Positions 50,103 through 59,400 of a DNA stretch of 64,000 bases are shown one piece after another (position 1 is the stretch's first letter; each line of letters opens with the position of its first letter). The translations under genes and the position numbers were made by a program. Under the pieces are notes generated by a model. It searched no databases. It was given only the letters and a program-made list of their open reading frames with translations, and was not told where the DNA came from. The DNA lies in the NCBI GenBank assembly GCA_014896535.1, contig JADBKE010000019.1, positions 62,001-126,000 of the forward strand, given 5' to 3'. The DNA comes from Candidatus Fermentithermobacillaceae bacterium. GTDB taxonomy: Bacteria; Bacillota; Sulfobacillia; Fermentithermobacillales; DUSS01.

Positions 50103-51464
50103 TCAATCCTCCGCCGCCTTCACGGTAGGACCTTTCAAATACCAGGTTCCCGCCTCTTCCACCTTCACCAGGACGAGATCGCCCACCCGCCCTCCGTCCG
50201 GGGTGACCACCATTTTGTTGGTGCGGGTCCTTCCCCGCATTGCACCGGGATTTCGCTGGTCCGGCTCTTCGAGCAGGACTTCAACCACCGAACCCAGAAG
50301 CTGCTTGTTCCTTTCCAGCGTGATTCGTTTAGTCACGTCCGCCAGCAGTTCGAGTCGCCTTTGCTTTTCCTTGTAAGGTATCTGGTCCGGCATTCTGGCG
50401 GCCGCCGAACCTCGCCTGGGGGAGAAGATGAACGTGAAGGCGCCGTCGAAGCGGCAGTATTCCACCAGGGACAGCGTATCTTTGAAATCCTCCTCCGTTT
50501 CGCCAGGGAAACCCACGATGATGTCGGTGGTCACGGACGCACCCGGGATCTTCGCCTTAATGTAATCGACCAGACGGATGTAGTCTTCTCGCGTGTAACC
50601 CCGGTTCATCGCCTTCAGTATCCGATTCGACCCGGATTGAACCGGAAGGTGGAAATGTTCGCATACCTTGTCCAAAGACGCTATGACATCCACCATTTCT
50701 TCGGAGAAATCCCGGGGATGAGATGTGGCGTATCTGATCCTTACGAGTCCCTCTATGTGGTTCAGGTCGCGAAGGAGATGGTGGAATCGATAGTCCCCTC
50801 CCAGGTCCAAGCCGTAGGCGTTTACGTTCTGCCCGAGCAGAAAGACCTCTTTATATCCGGCCGCAGCCAGTTTCCGGACTTCATCTATAATATCTTCGGG
50901 TTTTCTGGAAAGTTGCGGTCCTCGCACGAAGGGGACCACGCAGTAAGTGCAAAAGTTGTCACAACCGTACATGATCGTAACGTAGGCGCTCACGCCAGAG
51001 GCCAGCTTTCTGGGCATTCCTTCGGGAGGTGGGCCGAAAGGCACCCTTCCTCGTCTGGGTCCCGAAAGAGCATAGCAAAGCTCTCTTTTTTCCTCCGCTT
51101 GCCTGATGAGCTCGGGGAGCTTGGATATCTCAGCGGGACCGACCAGGACATCGACTAAATCCCGGAGTTCTTTCGCCTTTTCGAGGGTGTGGGGGATCTC
51201 GGCCACGCATCCTGCCAAAACAACCAGCGCGCCCCGGTTGCGTTTCTTGACCGAAGCAAGCTCTCTCAGCCGGGCCCAGGCTTTTCGCTCCGCGGCTTCC
51301 CTGACGGCACACGTATTGACTACGAGGACGTCCGCGTTCCGCGGATCCTCTGCAGCGACGTATCCCATCTGTTCCAGTAAAGCTGCGATGGTTTCGCTGT
51401 CCCGTTCGTTCATCTGACATCCGTGAGTTTCAACGTAGTACCGTCCCATGTCTTGACCCACCAT
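50103..51464 (-). CDS. miaB: tRNA methylthiotransferase MiaB
   Basis: Radical SAM enzyme that adds the 2-methylthio group to isopentenyl-A37 in tRNA. The N-terminal UPF0004 domain has YVETHGCQMNERDSE, VLVVNTCAVREAAERKAW and VVLAGCVAE with its three cluster Cys. The radical SAM motif is IMYGCDNFCTYCVVPFVRGP and a TRAM domain ends the protein (VVEVLLEEP, GDLVLVKVEEAG). 453 aa is normal. The context with mutS, mutL and miaA is the standard Bacillota cluster. Confidence 0.96.
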   Translation of the reverse strand: MVGQDMGRYYVETHGCQMNERDSETIAALLEQMGYVAAEDPRNADVLVVNTCAVREAAERKAWARLRELASVKKRNRGALVVLAGCVAEIPHTLEKAKELRDLVDVLVGPAEISKLPELIRQAEEKRELCYALSGPRRGRVPFGPPPEGMPRKLASGVSAYVTIMYGCDNFCTYCVVPFVRGPQLSRKPEDIIDEVRKLAAAGYKEVFLLGQNVNAYGLDLGGDYRFHHLLRDLNHIEGLVRIRYATSHPRDFSEEMVDVIASLDKVCEHFHLPVQSGSNRILKAMNRGYTREDYIRLVDYIKAKIPGASVTTDIIVGFPGETEEDFKDTLSLVEYCRFDGAFTFIFSPRRGSAAARMPDQIPYKEKQRRLELLADVTKRITLERNKQLLGSVVEVLLEEPDQRNPGAMRGRTRTNKMVVTPDGGRVGDLVLVKVEEAGTWYLKGPTVKAAED

Positions 51465-51819
51465 ATCTTGCGGAATGCATGGCCGCTGTGTCGGTTCGTC
51501 TTCCGGCCAGAATTCCCGTTGTCTCCTTTAACTTATCCCACGGTTCATTCGATATCAACGATGATCGGGTTTGACGCCGATGGTCAGATCCATGCGTCCG
51601 GCGGGGTGCCCTCGGGGGTGAATTTGCGAAAAAGATTCCCCACGTCGACCGGCCTGCGCGGACCGGGGCACAGCCCTGGGCCCACCGCGGGCTGGTCTTG
51701 AGAGGCGTTTCCCGCGTCGGAGTCGAAATCCGGACGTACAAGGTTCCGGGGACGCGCCGGGCAAAAGCCGCGGTCCGACGTACAGAGCTGCCCGTACCTG
51801 GAGAAAGGAAGACGCAGAT
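51465..51819. other. 355-bp divergent intergenic region
   Basis: It separates miaB (minus) from the glycosyltransferase gene (plus). It is very GC-rich with several short dyads, for example around 51660-51690. No gene, riboswitch or clear promoter was identified. Confidence 0.4.
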
Positions 51820-54555
51820 ATGCTCATCGACTTTAAAAGCTATCTCGCCGATGCGAAACTGAAAGAAGAGGCCGTAGCCGGCCTTTTCCTTCGACTGGAT
51901 AAAAATGCCGAAAGCAGGGTTGCGCGAGCCGTGCGTCAGGATCGCAGGTTGAGCCGGTACCTGAGCGCGACGCAAGACGTTGCCGGCCATGAACCCGGCC
52001 ATGAACTTGAGGAAAGCGCGAGACCCGCTCCTGACGGAAAGGCGGGCTCGCCAGGAAAAGGTGGACAGTTCTGGCTCATTGGGCCCGAGCTTGCCGGGAT
52101 GATGGGTGAAGCTCTCCACGTCGCCGAGGCCCTCCTGGAAAGAGGCTGCAGAGTAAATCTTCTGACTCGGGCGTTTTCCGATGACGAGGAACTCGTGCTG
52201 AAGGACGCCCCCGAGCCCCCCGTCCCTCTTTTGGCGCGATACGGGGATTCATTTCGGATTGTTCCAGTCAAACCCCTGGAGGGCTACGCTCGCCAGCTTC
52301 CCGCGAAACCGGGCACCGTGATATCCTTTTTCCCACCTCTGTCCGCGGCCCTCACGCTCGCAGGCGTTCCTCATTACCTGGTCGTAAAAAACCTGGAAGA
52401 TGCTCTCAGTTCGAAGACTCTGTCCCGCGATGAGATCGAAGGACTCCTTTTCCTTCCTGATCACGTTCTTGTCATCGCGCCTCGCCAGGGCTCACCTTCG
52501 GCTGACGGAGCGATACAGGCCGGGCTTTCATCGGAGACCGGACACGTTTCCGGCGACGATCTTCCCGCGGAGGGTGCTGCTGTTTTAGGGCGAAGCGGAC
52601 GCGCTGCTTTCCCGTTTTCTCCGTCCCTTCTCCTCTTTTTGTCCAACGGAAGAAGTCTGCCGATTCCCCCACCCCCTCAGGTACCGGACGTCTCCGCTTG
52701 CATAATCGCGAAAGACGAAGAAGGGATGATCGAGGACTGCCTTCTGTCCCTCGTGCCGGTAGCCGACGAGACGGTGGTTAACGACACGGGTTCCCGGGAC
52801 GGAACGGCTCGGGTGGCCCGGGCCCTGGGCGCGATTGTATTCAACGGCGGATGGGAGGACGACTTTTCGAAGGCAAGGAACGCCTGCATAGATCGGGCCT
52901 CCTGCATGTACGTGTTTTCCATCGACGCGGACGAACGGGTCAGCCCCGACTCAAAGCTCGCGTTCAAGCGCTCCTTGTTGCCACAAGGCGGGGTATATCC
53001 GCACGGTCTTTTGGTTTTGGTGAAGAACATCCTGGCCGAGGGAGTGGAGAAAGACTGCCAGCTCTTGCGCGTTCATTTGAACAGGCCCGCGTACAGGTAC
53101 TCCGGAAGGATACATGAGCAAATACTCCCCAGCATCAAAGGGCCGGTCGTGACGTCGCCCATCGTCGTTGAGCACTTAGGTTACAGTTCCCTGGTATCAC
53201 GTAGTAAGGACAAGCGACGAAGAAACATACTCTTGGTAGCAGACGCGCTGGAGAGCGGGGAAAACCGCGCGTACTACCAGTTCCAGCTCGGCGTGGAGAT
53301 GAAAAACACAGGAAACTTCGCCGAAGCCATTCCCCTGCTGCAAAGCGCTTTCAAGACCCTCCACCCCGCTTCCCATTCGAGGTTCTTTGCCGCAGTTGCC
53401 CTGGTGGAATCCTACGCCGCCCTGGGCAAGGTCGACGAAATGGTGGCCTTCTGGAACGAAGTCAAGCGGGAATTCCCGGGGCTCCTCGAACTGGCCGAGA
53501 CCATCGCCGAAGTTCTGATTGCCGCGGGCAGGGCTGGCGAAGCCCGGGCTCTGCTCGAAGAGGCGGCGAAATTTCCTCCCCCTTCGTGGCTTCCGGAGAC
53601 CGAAGGTGTGAGAACCTTTGCTCTTGACCTCCTGCTGGCCAGAGCTCATCTGGGCAGCAACGATAAAGAACGGGCGCTTTGCCATCTGACCCGTTCCCTT
53701 GCCTCCAACCCCGACCATCCGCCGACTCAGCGGCTGCTCGTCAGGGCGTGGCCGGATAAGACTCTTCAGATGCTGAAGGAAGCGGGCGCATCGAAAGTCA
53801 GGGCGGCGGTTCTCGAGAGCTTGCAGCTCGGTGCCGGAGACCTGGCCATGCGCCTTGCGGAGGAATTCGCCGCTACGGACCCGGGAACTTTGGGTGAGGT
53901 TTATCTCGCCCGCCGCGAGTTCACCGAAGCTTCCCGGTGGTTTCTGAAATCGGCTGAAAAATGGGACAGGACAAGGGGAGAAATTCTCAAGTTTCTCGGG
54001 GACCCTGCCCCGCCCGTTGAGGGATTGGACGAAACGGTCCAGGATATCTTCGCGGGAAGACCCACTCCGAGGGGACGGATTCCGGCGCTCTTGAAAGCGC
54101 TCGGGTTTCTTCTGGACGTAGGCGCTTTCGAGCTTTTCGAAAAGGGTCTCAGGGCTCTTTCGTCTTGCGACGACCCGGAGTTTTTCGCAGGCCAGCTCCT
54201 CTTCGAGAAGGGGTTTTCGGATCTGGCCGCCGATTTCTTGGTCACCTCGCTCAAAAGGGGCAAGCGGCCTGAAACCCTCGCCATGCTCGGGCAGATCGCC
54301 TGGAACCGCAATCTTTACGAAGAGTGTGCCGCACTGTACCAGGAGCTTGAGAGCTTCCGACCTCTTACCCGTCAAGAGTCGTTAAAAGCCATATCGTCTC
54401 TGGCCAACCTGGGTCGCGTGGAGGAGGCGGGGCAGCTTTTGCAGAAGAGCGTGGAGCTCTACGGCCCGGACGAGGCTTTCGAGAAGGTGGCCGGTATTCT
54501 CCGCAGGATGCGGGAGATATCTCATGCTACAGACCGCCGGAAGAACAGGCGATAA
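51820..54555 (+). CDS. GT2 glycosyltransferase with TPR region, probably for flagellin
   Basis: A 911-aa protein in three parts. Residues 1-280 contain a segment like a GT-B/GT-4 N-terminal domain (FWLIGPELAGMMGEALHVAE). Residues about 285-480 are a GT-A family 2 domain: DVSACIIAKDEEGMIEDCLL, ETVVNDTGSRDGTARVARAL and the DxD-like motif FSIDADERVSP. The remainder is helical TPR-like repeats. GT2-TPR proteins beside flagellin genes often glycosylate flagellin; that is inferred from position only. ATG 51820 has GGAGAAAGGAAG upstream. It converges on the flagellin gene. Confidence 0.78.
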   Translation: MLIDFKSYLADAKLKEEAVAGLFLRLDKNAESRVARAVRQDRRLSRYLSATQDVAGHEPGHELEESARPAPDGKAGSPGKGGQFWLIGPELAGMMGEALHVAEALLERGCRVNLLTRAFSDDEELVLKDAPEPPVPLLARYGDSFRIVPVKPLEGYARQLPAKPGTVISFFPPLSAALTLAGVPHYLVVKNLEDALSSKTLSRDEIEGLLFLPDHVLVIAPRQGSPSADGAIQAGLSSETGHVSGDDLPAEGAAVLGRSGRAAFPFSPSLLLFLSNGRSLPIPPPPQVPDVSACIIAKDEEGMIEDCLLSLVPVADETVVNDTGSRDGTARVARALGAIVFNGGWEDDFSKARNACIDRASCMYVFSIDADERVSPDSKLAFKRSLLPQGGVYPHGLLVLVKNILAEGVEKDCQLLRVHLNRPAYRYSGRIHEQILPSIKGPVVTSPIVVEHLGYSSLVSRSKDKRRRNILLVADALESGENRAYYQFQLGVEMKNTGNFAEAIPLLQSAFKTLHPASHSRFFAAVALVESYAALGKVDEMVAFWNEVKREFPGLLELAETIAEVLIAAGRAGEARALLEEAAKFPPPSWLPETEGVRTFALDLLLARAHLGSNDKERALCHLTRSLASNPDHPPTQRLLVRAWPDKTLQMLKEAGASKVRAAVLESLQLGAGDLAMRLAEEFAATDPGTLGEVYLARREFTEASRWFLKSAEKWDRTRGEILKFLGDPAPPVEGLDETVQDIFAGRPTPRGRIPALLKALGFLLDVGAFELFEKGLRALSSCDDPEFFAGQLLFEKGFSDLAADFLVTSLKRGKRPETLAMLGQIAWNRNLYEECAALYQELESFRPLTRQESLKAISSLANLGRVEEAGQLLQKSVELYGPDEAFEKVAGILRRMREISHATDRRKNRR

Positions 54556-54567
54556 CCTGATCCTGTA

Positions 54568-54645
54568 AACTAATTCCCTAAACTGATCCCGTAGGTTAAT
54601 CCCGTCAACTAATCCGGTCGACTAATCCGCTCAACTAATCCCGCC
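54568..54645. repeat. six 13-bp tandem repeats
   Basis: Units of the type AACTAATCCCGTC start at 54568, 54581, 54594, 54607, 54620 and 54633, each with one to four changes. They lie just after the glycosyltransferase stop. The last unit runs into a dyad (CCGCCAAG 54641-54648 with CTTGGCGG 54658-54665). Confidence 0.85.
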
Positions 54646-54686
54646 AAGGGTCTGGCTCTTGGCGGTGGATGGCGCAATAACGCGAG

Positions 54687-54711
54687 GGGAGGTCCCGTTG
54701 CGGGACCTCCC
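54687..54711. terminator. strong hairpin between glycosyltransferase and flagellin genes
   Basis: GGGAGGTCCCG pairs perfectly with CGGGACCTCCC around a TTG loop. TTGTCTTT follows on the plus strand, giving a fair intrinsic terminator for the glycosyltransferase transcript, and it also lies 38 bp after the flagellin stop on the minus strand. Confidence 0.75.
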
Positions 54712-54749
54712 TTGTCTTTCGCACTCGGTCGGGCGAAACTTTGACCGGC

Positions 54750-55571
54750 TTAGCCTAGCAGCTTCAACACCGACTGCGGTCTCAGGTTCGCCTGCGCCAG
54801 CATCGCCGTGCCCGCCTGTACGAGGATCTGATGGCGCGTGAAGTTTGCCATCTCAAGGGCCATGTCCACGTCGCGGATTCGGGACTCGGCTGCGGTGAGG
54901 TTCTCGGTGGCCACGTTCAGGTTATTGATGGTGTGCTCGAGCCGGTTCTGCAGGGCACCGAGCTTAGCCCTTTGTGTCGAGACGTTTCCAATGGCCTGGT
55001 CGATAGCGTTAATTGCCGAGACCGCAGTGGCGAACGTGCTAATCGCAACCTGAGTGGTGTCAACTCCGAGAGCGGATGCTGACATATCGCTGATGCCGAA
55101 GCTAACCATGTGATCCGCGCCAGTGTTAGGTCCAATGAGGATAGTGCCGGCAAAGCTGCCGTCCAGCAGCTTCTTCGTGTTGAACTCGGTGGTCTTCGCT
55201 ATCCTGGTTAGCTCCGTTTGCAGCGCCTGGAACTCCTCCTGCAGCTTCGCTCTGTCGTCATCGCCCAGGGTTTCCGATGCAGCTTCGACGGCCAGCTCCC
55301 TCATCCTCCTCAGGATGCTGTGGGTCTCTTCTAGAGCACCCTCGGCAGTCTGGAGCAGGGAGATGCCGTCCTGCGCGTTTCTCACCGCGCCCTTTAAGCC
55401 GATGATCTGAGCTCTCATCTTCTCGGATATGGCGAGGCCGGCTGCGTCGTCGGCCGCCCTCACGATCCGGTAGCCGGACGAGAGCTTCTCCATGGACTTG
55501 CCCAGAAGCGTGTCGGTGATGGTCAGGTTACGCCACGCGTTCAGGGCACTGACGTTTGTGTTGATCCTCAT
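54750..55571 (-). CDS. hag: flagellin
   Basis: A 273-aa filament subunit consisting mainly of the conserved D0/D1 coiled-coil parts. The N-terminus is MRINTNVSALNAWRNL with SMEKLSSGYRIVRAADDAAG and AISEKMRAQIIGLKGAVRNA. The C-terminus has RIRDVDMALEMANFTRHQIL and ends ANLRPQSVLKLLG. The variable centre is very short, as in B. subtilis Hag. ATG 55571 has AAGGAGGTAG upstream. No clear sigma-D promoter was found. Confidence 0.96.
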   Translation of the reverse strand: MRINTNVSALNAWRNLTITDTLLGKSMEKLSSGYRIVRAADDAAGLAISEKMRAQIIGLKGAVRNAQDGISLLQTAEGALEETHSILRRMRELAVEAASETLGDDDRAKLQEEFQALQTELTRIAKTTEFNTKKLLDGSFAGTILIGPNTGADHMVSFGISDMSASALGVDTTQVAISTFATAVSAINAIDQAIGNVSTQRAKLGALQNRLEHTINNLNVATENLTAAESRIRDVDMALEMANFTRHQILVQAGTAMLAQANLRPQSVLKLLG

Positions 55572-55919
55572 TTCATCTACCTCCTTGTAGATTTACCCCG
55601 CATCCCTGCGGTTTGCGATGCTTTCCGGGCCGCCGCCCGGAAGCTTCCCGTTGGAAGCTTCACTGATCTAATCGATACCGCTGACCGCAAGTGAAGGGCT
55701 CGAGGCGAAATTGAGGCTAAAGTCTCAGGCCTTAGGGCTAAAGTCTCAAGACCATGGAAGGCTGGCCGCGGCAGGCACCAGGCAGAGGCAGGGGTTCCGG
55801 GAAAGACGATTCAAAGGCGAGGCCGAAGAGGACCGGGGTTCAAAGAAGATGGAGCCGGGCTCCGGAGAAGTGGGGTCGAGCCGGCCGGAACGGGTCCCAG
55901 AGGCGATACTTGGGCCGAT
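55572..55919. other. 348-bp region upstream of flagellin
   Basis: It contains the leader of the flagellin gene. Dyads are seen at 55627-55642 (CCGGGC/GCCCGG) and around GGAAGCTTCC near 55640-55655, and GGCTAAAGTCTCA occurs twice (about 55711-55755). The open frame at 55711-55923 has no good start site and is not called. Confidence 0.4.
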
Positions 55920-57149
55920 CTAGTCGATGGGAACCTCCTCGATGTTCGAAACGCATTTTGCGACCAGCTCTTCGATATCCAGGGCCCGTTCGGCGGCTCT
56001 TGTGTCCTCCAGTCCCGGCTTCGTGGCGGGATGACGGGGTACGAACACGGTACAGCAGTCCTCATAAGGGAGGCACGAAGTCTCATAAGTGCCGATCTTC
56101 CTGGCAAGTTCCACGGTTTCCCGTTTATCGAAGCAGGCGAGCGGTCTGATAACGGGGAGAGTTGTCACCTCTTCGATCGCTCTCAAGCTCTCCAGGGTCT
56201 GACTTGCCACCTGCCCCACATTTTCCCCGGTCACTATGCACAAGGCGCCCTCCTTGAGCGCGAACGCTTCGGCGACCCGCATCATCATCCTGCGCATGAC
56301 CACCACGCGCAACTTTTCCGGGCACTTTTCCATGATCCGCGTTTGAATCTCGGTAAAATGCGCGACGTAAAGGCGGATGCAACTGTCGTAACGCCGGAGG
56401 ATTCTCACGAGGTCCACGACTTTATCCCTGGATCGCTGCGAGGTGATGGGGTAGCTCCAAAAGTGAAGGGCGAGAACCCTGATGCCGCGCCGGGCAGCGA
56501 GATACCCGGCGACCGGGCTGTCTATACCTCCGGATAGCAAAAGAACTCCTTTTCCAGCCGTTCCGGCGGGAAGTCCTCCCGGGCCCGGGATCTCCTTTGA
56601 ATAGAGATACGCCCCGTCCTCCCTTACCTCGATGCCCAGCGTAACCGATGGGTTGTGCACATCAACCACGAGCTCCGGATAAGTCCGGAGGAGGAATGAT
56701 CCGATCTTGGCGTCGAGTTCTGGCGAAGTGAGAGGAAATCCTTTCCATGCCCTTTTGGAAGCCACTTTGAACGCGATCGTCTTTGCATTTTTCCGCTCGA
56801 GCCCACCGGAAAGGCTGCCGTGAACAGGGGGGCGATTGGTGCCGATAAACTCGCCCATGATTTCCTTGGCGGCTTCGGCGATTTGTTCTACGTCGTTGGG
56901 TACCATGCGGCACGGGCTTATCGATACCACGCCCGGTACTCTGGACAGCCTGTCCAGCGCGTCGGCCTCGGAATTTCTCTCCAGACCCGGCCCTTCCACA
57001 AAAAACCTTCCGCGTGCACGCCGGATCGTAATTCCCTCCAGCCCTTTGAGGCTTTGCTCGATGTTGCGCTTAAGAGCGACCTCGAAATCCCTGCGGTTTT
57101 CGCCCTTCAACGCGATTTCGCCATATCGTATCAGGATTACTCGTTCCAT
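55920..57149 (-). CDS. thiI: tRNA 4-thiouridine synthase ThiI
   Basis: Transfers sulfur to U8 of tRNA. An NFLD and THUMP region (LIRYGEIALKGENRRDFEVA, about residues 5-24) precedes the PP-loop ATPase domain VLLLSGGIDSPVAGYLAARRG. Then follow LHFWSYPITSQRSRDKV, GENVGQVASQTLESL and VIRPLACFDKRETVELARKI. The rhodanese domain of enterobacterial ThiI is absent, as usual in Bacillota. It lies 5 bp after the cysteine desulfurase gene that supplies its sulfur. Confidence 0.95.
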   Translation of the reverse strand: MERVILIRYGEIALKGENRRDFEVALKRNIEQSLKGLEGITIRRARGRFFVEGPGLERNSEADALDRLSRVPGVVSISPCRMVPNDVEQIAEAAKEIMGEFIGTNRPPVHGSLSGGLERKNAKTIAFKVASKRAWKGFPLTSPELDAKIGSFLLRTYPELVVDVHNPSVTLGIEVREDGAYLYSKEIPGPGGLPAGTAGKGVLLLSGGIDSPVAGYLAARRGIRVLALHFWSYPITSQRSRDKVVDLVRILRRYDSCIRLYVAHFTEIQTRIMEKCPEKLRVVVMRRMMMRVAEAFALKEGALCIVTGENVGQVASQTLESLRAIEEVTTLPVIRPLACFDKRETVELARKIGTYETSCLPYEDCCTVFVPRHPATKPGLEDTRAAERALDIEELVAKCVSNIEEVPID

Positions 57150-57154
57150 GGAAA

Positions 57155-58363
57155 CTACCTTCGCCCCCGCTCCGCGGGCTGCCTCCAGGGCAACAGTTCC
57201 CTGAGGGCATCTTCCAGAGCTTCTATGGCTCTGTCGATTTCCTCATCGGTGGTGAACCGGGACATGGAAAACCTGATGGAAGAAAGAGCTTCGGCCTCGC
57301 TTCTGCCAAGGGCCAGGATGACCGGACTCGGTTTGGGATGGTGCGAAGAGCAAGCTGAGCCGGTGGAAACGAAGACGCCTCGAGCCTCGAGAGCGTGAAG
57401 GATCGTCTCGCCTCTGAAGCCCGGAAACGCGAAGTGCACGATGTAAGGAGCAACGTTTCCGTCTTCGGGGCCGTGCAGGATTGCGTCGGGAAATATTCTC
57501 CTCACACCATCGATGAGCTTGCGTCGGAGTTTCAGGAGGCGCTCCATCAAACCGTTCGCGCTTTCCGGGCCCGTTGTCGTTCGGTCCGAAAGCCATATCT
57601 CACACGCCTTACCGAATCCGAGAATGCCCGGAACGTTTTCCGTCCCCGACCTCATGCCGCCCTCTTGCCCGCCGCCGTAAATGAGAGGACGAATCTCGAC
57701 GCCCTTTCGAACGTATAAAGCGCCTACGCCCTTGGGTCCGTGGATTTTATGGGCGCTCACGGAAACGAGGTCCGCGTTCCATTCCTTCACGTCGATGGGA
57801 AGCCGGGCGAATCCCTGGACTGCGTCCACGTGAAACCTGGGCCGGCGCGGTCCCAGTTCTGCGATGATGGCCCCGATCTCTTTTATGGGTTCGACGGTTC
57901 CGATTTCGTTCTGTACGTACATCACGGATACAAGGGCGGTATCGTCGCGGATGTGGCCCTTAATTTCCTCGGGTGACACAAAGCCTGAACGGTCTACCTT
58001 GACCACCGTCACGTGAGCTCCTTCTCGTTTTAGAGCCGATAGCGTTTCCAGGACCGACGGATGTTCCACCGCGGTGGTGATGATGTGGGGCCTTTTGCCG
58101 CCGAAGAACCGGTATGTGCCGAAAAGCGCCCAGTTGTTAGACTCGGTTCCTCCCGAGGTGAAAAAGACCTCCTCGGGCGCGGCGCCGAGAAGCGAAGCCA
58201 CGTTTTTCCTCGCGGACTCGATCCTTTTAGATACCTCTTCACCCAACCTGTGAAGAGAAGAGGGATTTCCGTATCCGCTTTGCAGAGCTTCCGCCACGGT
58301 GGCCACTACCTCGGGAAATGGCCTCGTCGTGGAGGAGTTGTCGAGGTACACGATACCGGACAA
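57155..58363 (-). CDS. cysteine desulfurase (IscS/NifS family)
   Basis: PLP enzyme that removes sulfur from cysteine as a persulfide. Seen are IVYLDNSSTTRPFPEV, FFTSGGTESNNWALFG, the PLP lysine in VSVSAHKIHGPKGVGALYVR and the catalytic Cys in GVFVSTGSACSSHHPKPS. 402 aa is normal. TTG 58363 has GAGGGTGATGG upstream. Directly followed by thiI, it is likely the dedicated sulfur donor for tRNA thiolation (NifZ/IscS-like in B. subtilis); Fe-S assembly is also possible. Confidence 0.93.
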   Translation of the reverse strand: MSGIVYLDNSSTTRPFPEVVATVAEALQSGYGNPSSLHRLGEEVSKRIESARKNVASLLGAAPEEVFFTSGGTESNNWALFGTYRFFGGKRPHIITTAVEHPSVLETLSALKREGAHVTVVKVDRSGFVSPEEIKGHIRDDTALVSVMYVQNEIGTVEPIKEIGAIIAELGPRRPRFHVDAVQGFARLPIDVKEWNADLVSVSAHKIHGPKGVGALYVRKGVEIRPLIYGGGQEGGMRSGTENVPGILGFGKACEIWLSDRTTTGPESANGLMERLLKLRRKLIDGVRRIFPDAILHGPEDGNVAPYIVHFAFPGFRGETILHALEARGVFVSTGSACSSHHPKPSPVILALGRSEAEALSSIRFSMSRFTTDEEIDRAIEALEDALRELLPWRQPAERGRR

Positions 58364-58581
58364 ATTCCATCACCCTCTGGTACTGTAACACACGAATACG
58401 GGTGGTATGTAGCCCGGTCTTTCTTCTTCCAGCGGCAAGAGGTATAAGGGTGTCTGGACCGGAGAGTATCCCGCCGGCTCGGAAAGGCAAGAAGGCGGCC
58501 GGCGAGAGACATAAAATTGTCGTGAACAGTCTAAGCGATTGGAGCAATCTGCGGCGAAAGGAAGGGCACGATACGAGCGCG

Positions 58582-59337
58582 ATGAAAAGACCAGGGAGAT
58601 TGGTTTTTCGCTTGTTTTCCGCGGCTATACGCGACTGGCGCCTTATCGACGATGGGGACAGGATACTCGTCGGCGTTTCCGGGGGCAAGGACAGCCTGCT
58701 TCTGGCCTGGCTCCTCGCCGACGTCAAAGCGCGGGCACCGGTCCACTACGACCTCTCGGCCGTTACGATAGACCTTGGTCTCGGGCAGGACTTTTCGGAA
58801 GTAGAGACGTTCCTGAGCTCACTGGGTATCCCTTACCACGTTGAAGAAACCCGCATAGCCGAAATCGTTCGAAGTTATCCCACCCGTAAAACTGCTTGCT
58901 CGCTGTGCGCCAACTTGCGAAGGGGCGCTCTGTACGCCTACGCGTCCAAAACCGGTTTCAACAAGGTGGCTTTGGGCCACCACCTGGACGATGCCATCGA
59001 AACGCTGTTCCTCAATATGTTCTACCAGGGAAACCTCCGGTGCTTTCATCCGCGGACGTATCTTTCCCGTACCGGGGTCACCATAATAAGGCCACTAGTT
59101 TATATCGAGGAAAGCGATGTCCAGACTGCGGCAAAACGTCTTGAGTTGCCGGTGGTTCCGGCGGAATGTCCGGTTGCCGGAAAGACCCGCCGGCAGACCA
59201 TGAAGGAGCTCACCGCCACGATATCCTCTATATTCCCGGGTGTCAGAGGCAACCTGAGACGCGTCTTGAAGAGGATTTGGTCCTCCCAAGCGGAAGGTGG
59301 TGCTCAAGACGCGCTCGAGACCTCCGAGGACCTTTGA
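58582..59337 (+). CDS. TtcA-like PP-loop tRNA thiolation protein
   Basis: A 251-aa PP-loop ATPase: LIDDGDRILVGVSGGKDSLL, the Cys pair in RKTACSLCANLRRGALYAYA and GFNKVALGHHLDDAIETLFL. A third candidate cluster Cys is in VVPAECPVAGK. These are features of TtcA, which makes 2-thiocytidine at tRNA position 32 using a 4Fe-4S cluster. ATG 58582 fits the family start; the open frame runs from 58318 and GTG 58522 is an alternative. It is divergent from the desulfurase and thiI genes, a tRNA-sulfur neighbourhood. Confidence 0.83.
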   Translation: MKRPGRLVFRLFSAAIRDWRLIDDGDRILVGVSGGKDSLLLAWLLADVKARAPVHYDLSAVTIDLGLGQDFSEVETFLSSLGIPYHVEETRIAEIVRSYPTRKTACSLCANLRRGALYAYASKTGFNKVALGHHLDDAIETLFLNMFYQGNLRCFHPRTYLSRTGVTIIRPLVYIEESDVQTAAKRLELPVVPAECPVAGKTRRQTMKELTATISSIFPGVRGNLRRVLKRIWSSQAEGGAQDALETSEDL

Positions 59338-59400
59338 GTCGCTGGTCATTCCGTCGGCAAGAGTTTCGAACCCGGCACTAAAGACCGGGCCTGCCGGTGA

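Noticed and set aside
51600..51819. cyclic-di-GMP riboswitch upstream of the glycosyltransferase
   Set aside because: A few words resemble the GEMM core (GGGGACGC, GCAAAAGCC), but the conserved order and stems are not present.
55711..55923. 70-aa gene upstream of flagellin
   Set aside because: No ribosome-binding site, biased composition, and it runs into thiI on the other strand.
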